A stretch of DNA of 64,000 bases from CAYPHA01 sp964410215. Lineage in GTDB: Bacteria > Calditrichota > Calditrichia > Calditrichales > CAYPHA01. The notes under the pieces are model-generated. The model ran no database searches, was not told the origin of the DNA, and worked only from the letters and a program-made list of their open reading frames with translations. The DNA is taken from NCBI GenBank assembly GCA_964410215.1, contig CAYPHA010000013.1, positions 18,872 through 82,871 on the forward strand, in the 5' to 3' direction. Shown here piece by piece: positions 63,818 through 64,000 of this stretch; the first letter of the stretch is position 1, and every line of letters starts with the position of its first letter. The position numbers were made by a program, and so were the translations under genes.

Positions 63818-64000
63818 AACTGGATTACACGACCTTGCTCGTAAAATCGTTTTCGCCCCATTTGCGTGTCCACATCAATCGTCCGGAAAAACGTAATGCA
63901 TTAAACCGCACTGTCGTAGAGGAATTGACCGGCTTGTTGGAATTAGCTGAAACAGACAATCGGATCAAAACCGTAACACTATCCGGAGAAGGTGACGCGT
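63814..64000 (+). CDS. Enoyl-CoA hydratase/isomerase family protein, 3' partial
   Basis: Starts at GTG 63814, overlapping the carboxylase stop (GTGA), and runs off the window after about 62 residues. VHINRPEKRNALN is the crotonase-family N-terminal signature, and the frame continues to VTLSGEGDA, which precedes the acyl-CoA oxyanion site. From position behind a methylcrotonyl-CoA carboxylase-like gene it may be methylglutaconyl-CoA hydratase (LiuC), an inference from order only. Confidence 0.82.
   Translation, partial: MKLDYTTLLVKSFSPHLRVHINRPEKRNALNRTVVEELTGLLELAETDNRIKTVTLSGEGDA

Noticed and set aside
1..64000. CRISPR arrays, prophage, insertion sequences, rRNA operons
   Set aside because: No spaced direct repeats, integrase, transposase or rRNA-like sequence was seen on either strand.

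Overview
The window reads as a contiguous piece of a bacterial chromosome, probably a draft or metagenome assembly because it contains runs of 10 N and 100 N. No rRNA, phage, transposase or CRISPR is visible. The gene set suggests the FCB superphylum (Calditrichota, Neomarinimicrobiota or a relative). Clues are a secreted peptidase with a C-terminal type IX-like sorting domain, a PorV-like outer-membrane protein, a CsgG-like protein, and a TPR lipoprotein starting CAYYNTFFNA. The phylum is an inference and I cannot settle it. No gene-free stretch exceeds about 300 bases.

Layout. 1-6.5 kb: central metabolism (cyclic-2,3-diphosphoglycerate-synthase-like GTPase, carbamate kinase, sucCD, ndk, a 3-hydroxyacyl-CoA dehydrogenase, acetate kinase). 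6.5-13.6 kb: yceD-rpmF-plsX-fabH-fabD-fabG-acpP-fabF-rnc, the type II fatty acid cluster, read from a promoter that appears almost leaderless. 13.6-25.5 kb: an AT-rich Wzx/Wzy-type exopolysaccharide locus (outer-membrane exporter, chain-length regulator, polymerase, flippase, four glycosyltransferases, an unrecognised propeller-like protein and a family 10 pectate lyase). 25.7-32.0 kb: a base composition like the rest of the window returns, with a Wzi-like protein and two large membrane fusion proteins. One joins a WecA-type polytopic phosphoglycosyl transferase to a monotopic one; the other joins a GT2 glycosyltransferase to a monotopic one. In both, the monotopic catalytic Asp-Glu pair appears lost.

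32.1-45.9 kb: housekeeping genes (serS, plsC, purM, plsY, gpsA, fbp, asnS, acyP, apt) around two minus-strand signalling genes: a response-regulator diguanylate cyclase and a GAF/PP2C phosphatase. 45.9-54.4 kb: envelope genes (CsgG-like, PorV-like), tRNA-Arg(CCT), an acyltransferase, a secreted C39-type peptidase broken by one in-frame TGA, a YfgM-like protein and argD. 54.4-64 kb: a gapped membrane protein, an orphan MsmX/UgpC-type ATPase, tryptophanase, sirtuin, TPR lipoprotein, RlpA, thioredoxin, EngB, and the start of what looks like a leucine-degradation operon (methylcrotonyl-CoA carboxylase beta-like subunit, then an enoyl-CoA hydratase cut by the window edge).

How it fits together: sucCD and ackA make ATP from CoA thioesters; the fab cluster, plsX, plsY, plsC and gpsA cover phospholipid synthesis; the exopolysaccharide locus plus the fusion proteins build and export a surface glycan. 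The most notable observations are the two monotopic-transferase fusions with substituted catalytic dyads, the TGA exactly at a conserved propeller Trp codon, the palindrome at the predicted sucC start point, and the 70-bp inverted-repeat unit at the edge of the exopolysaccharide locus.
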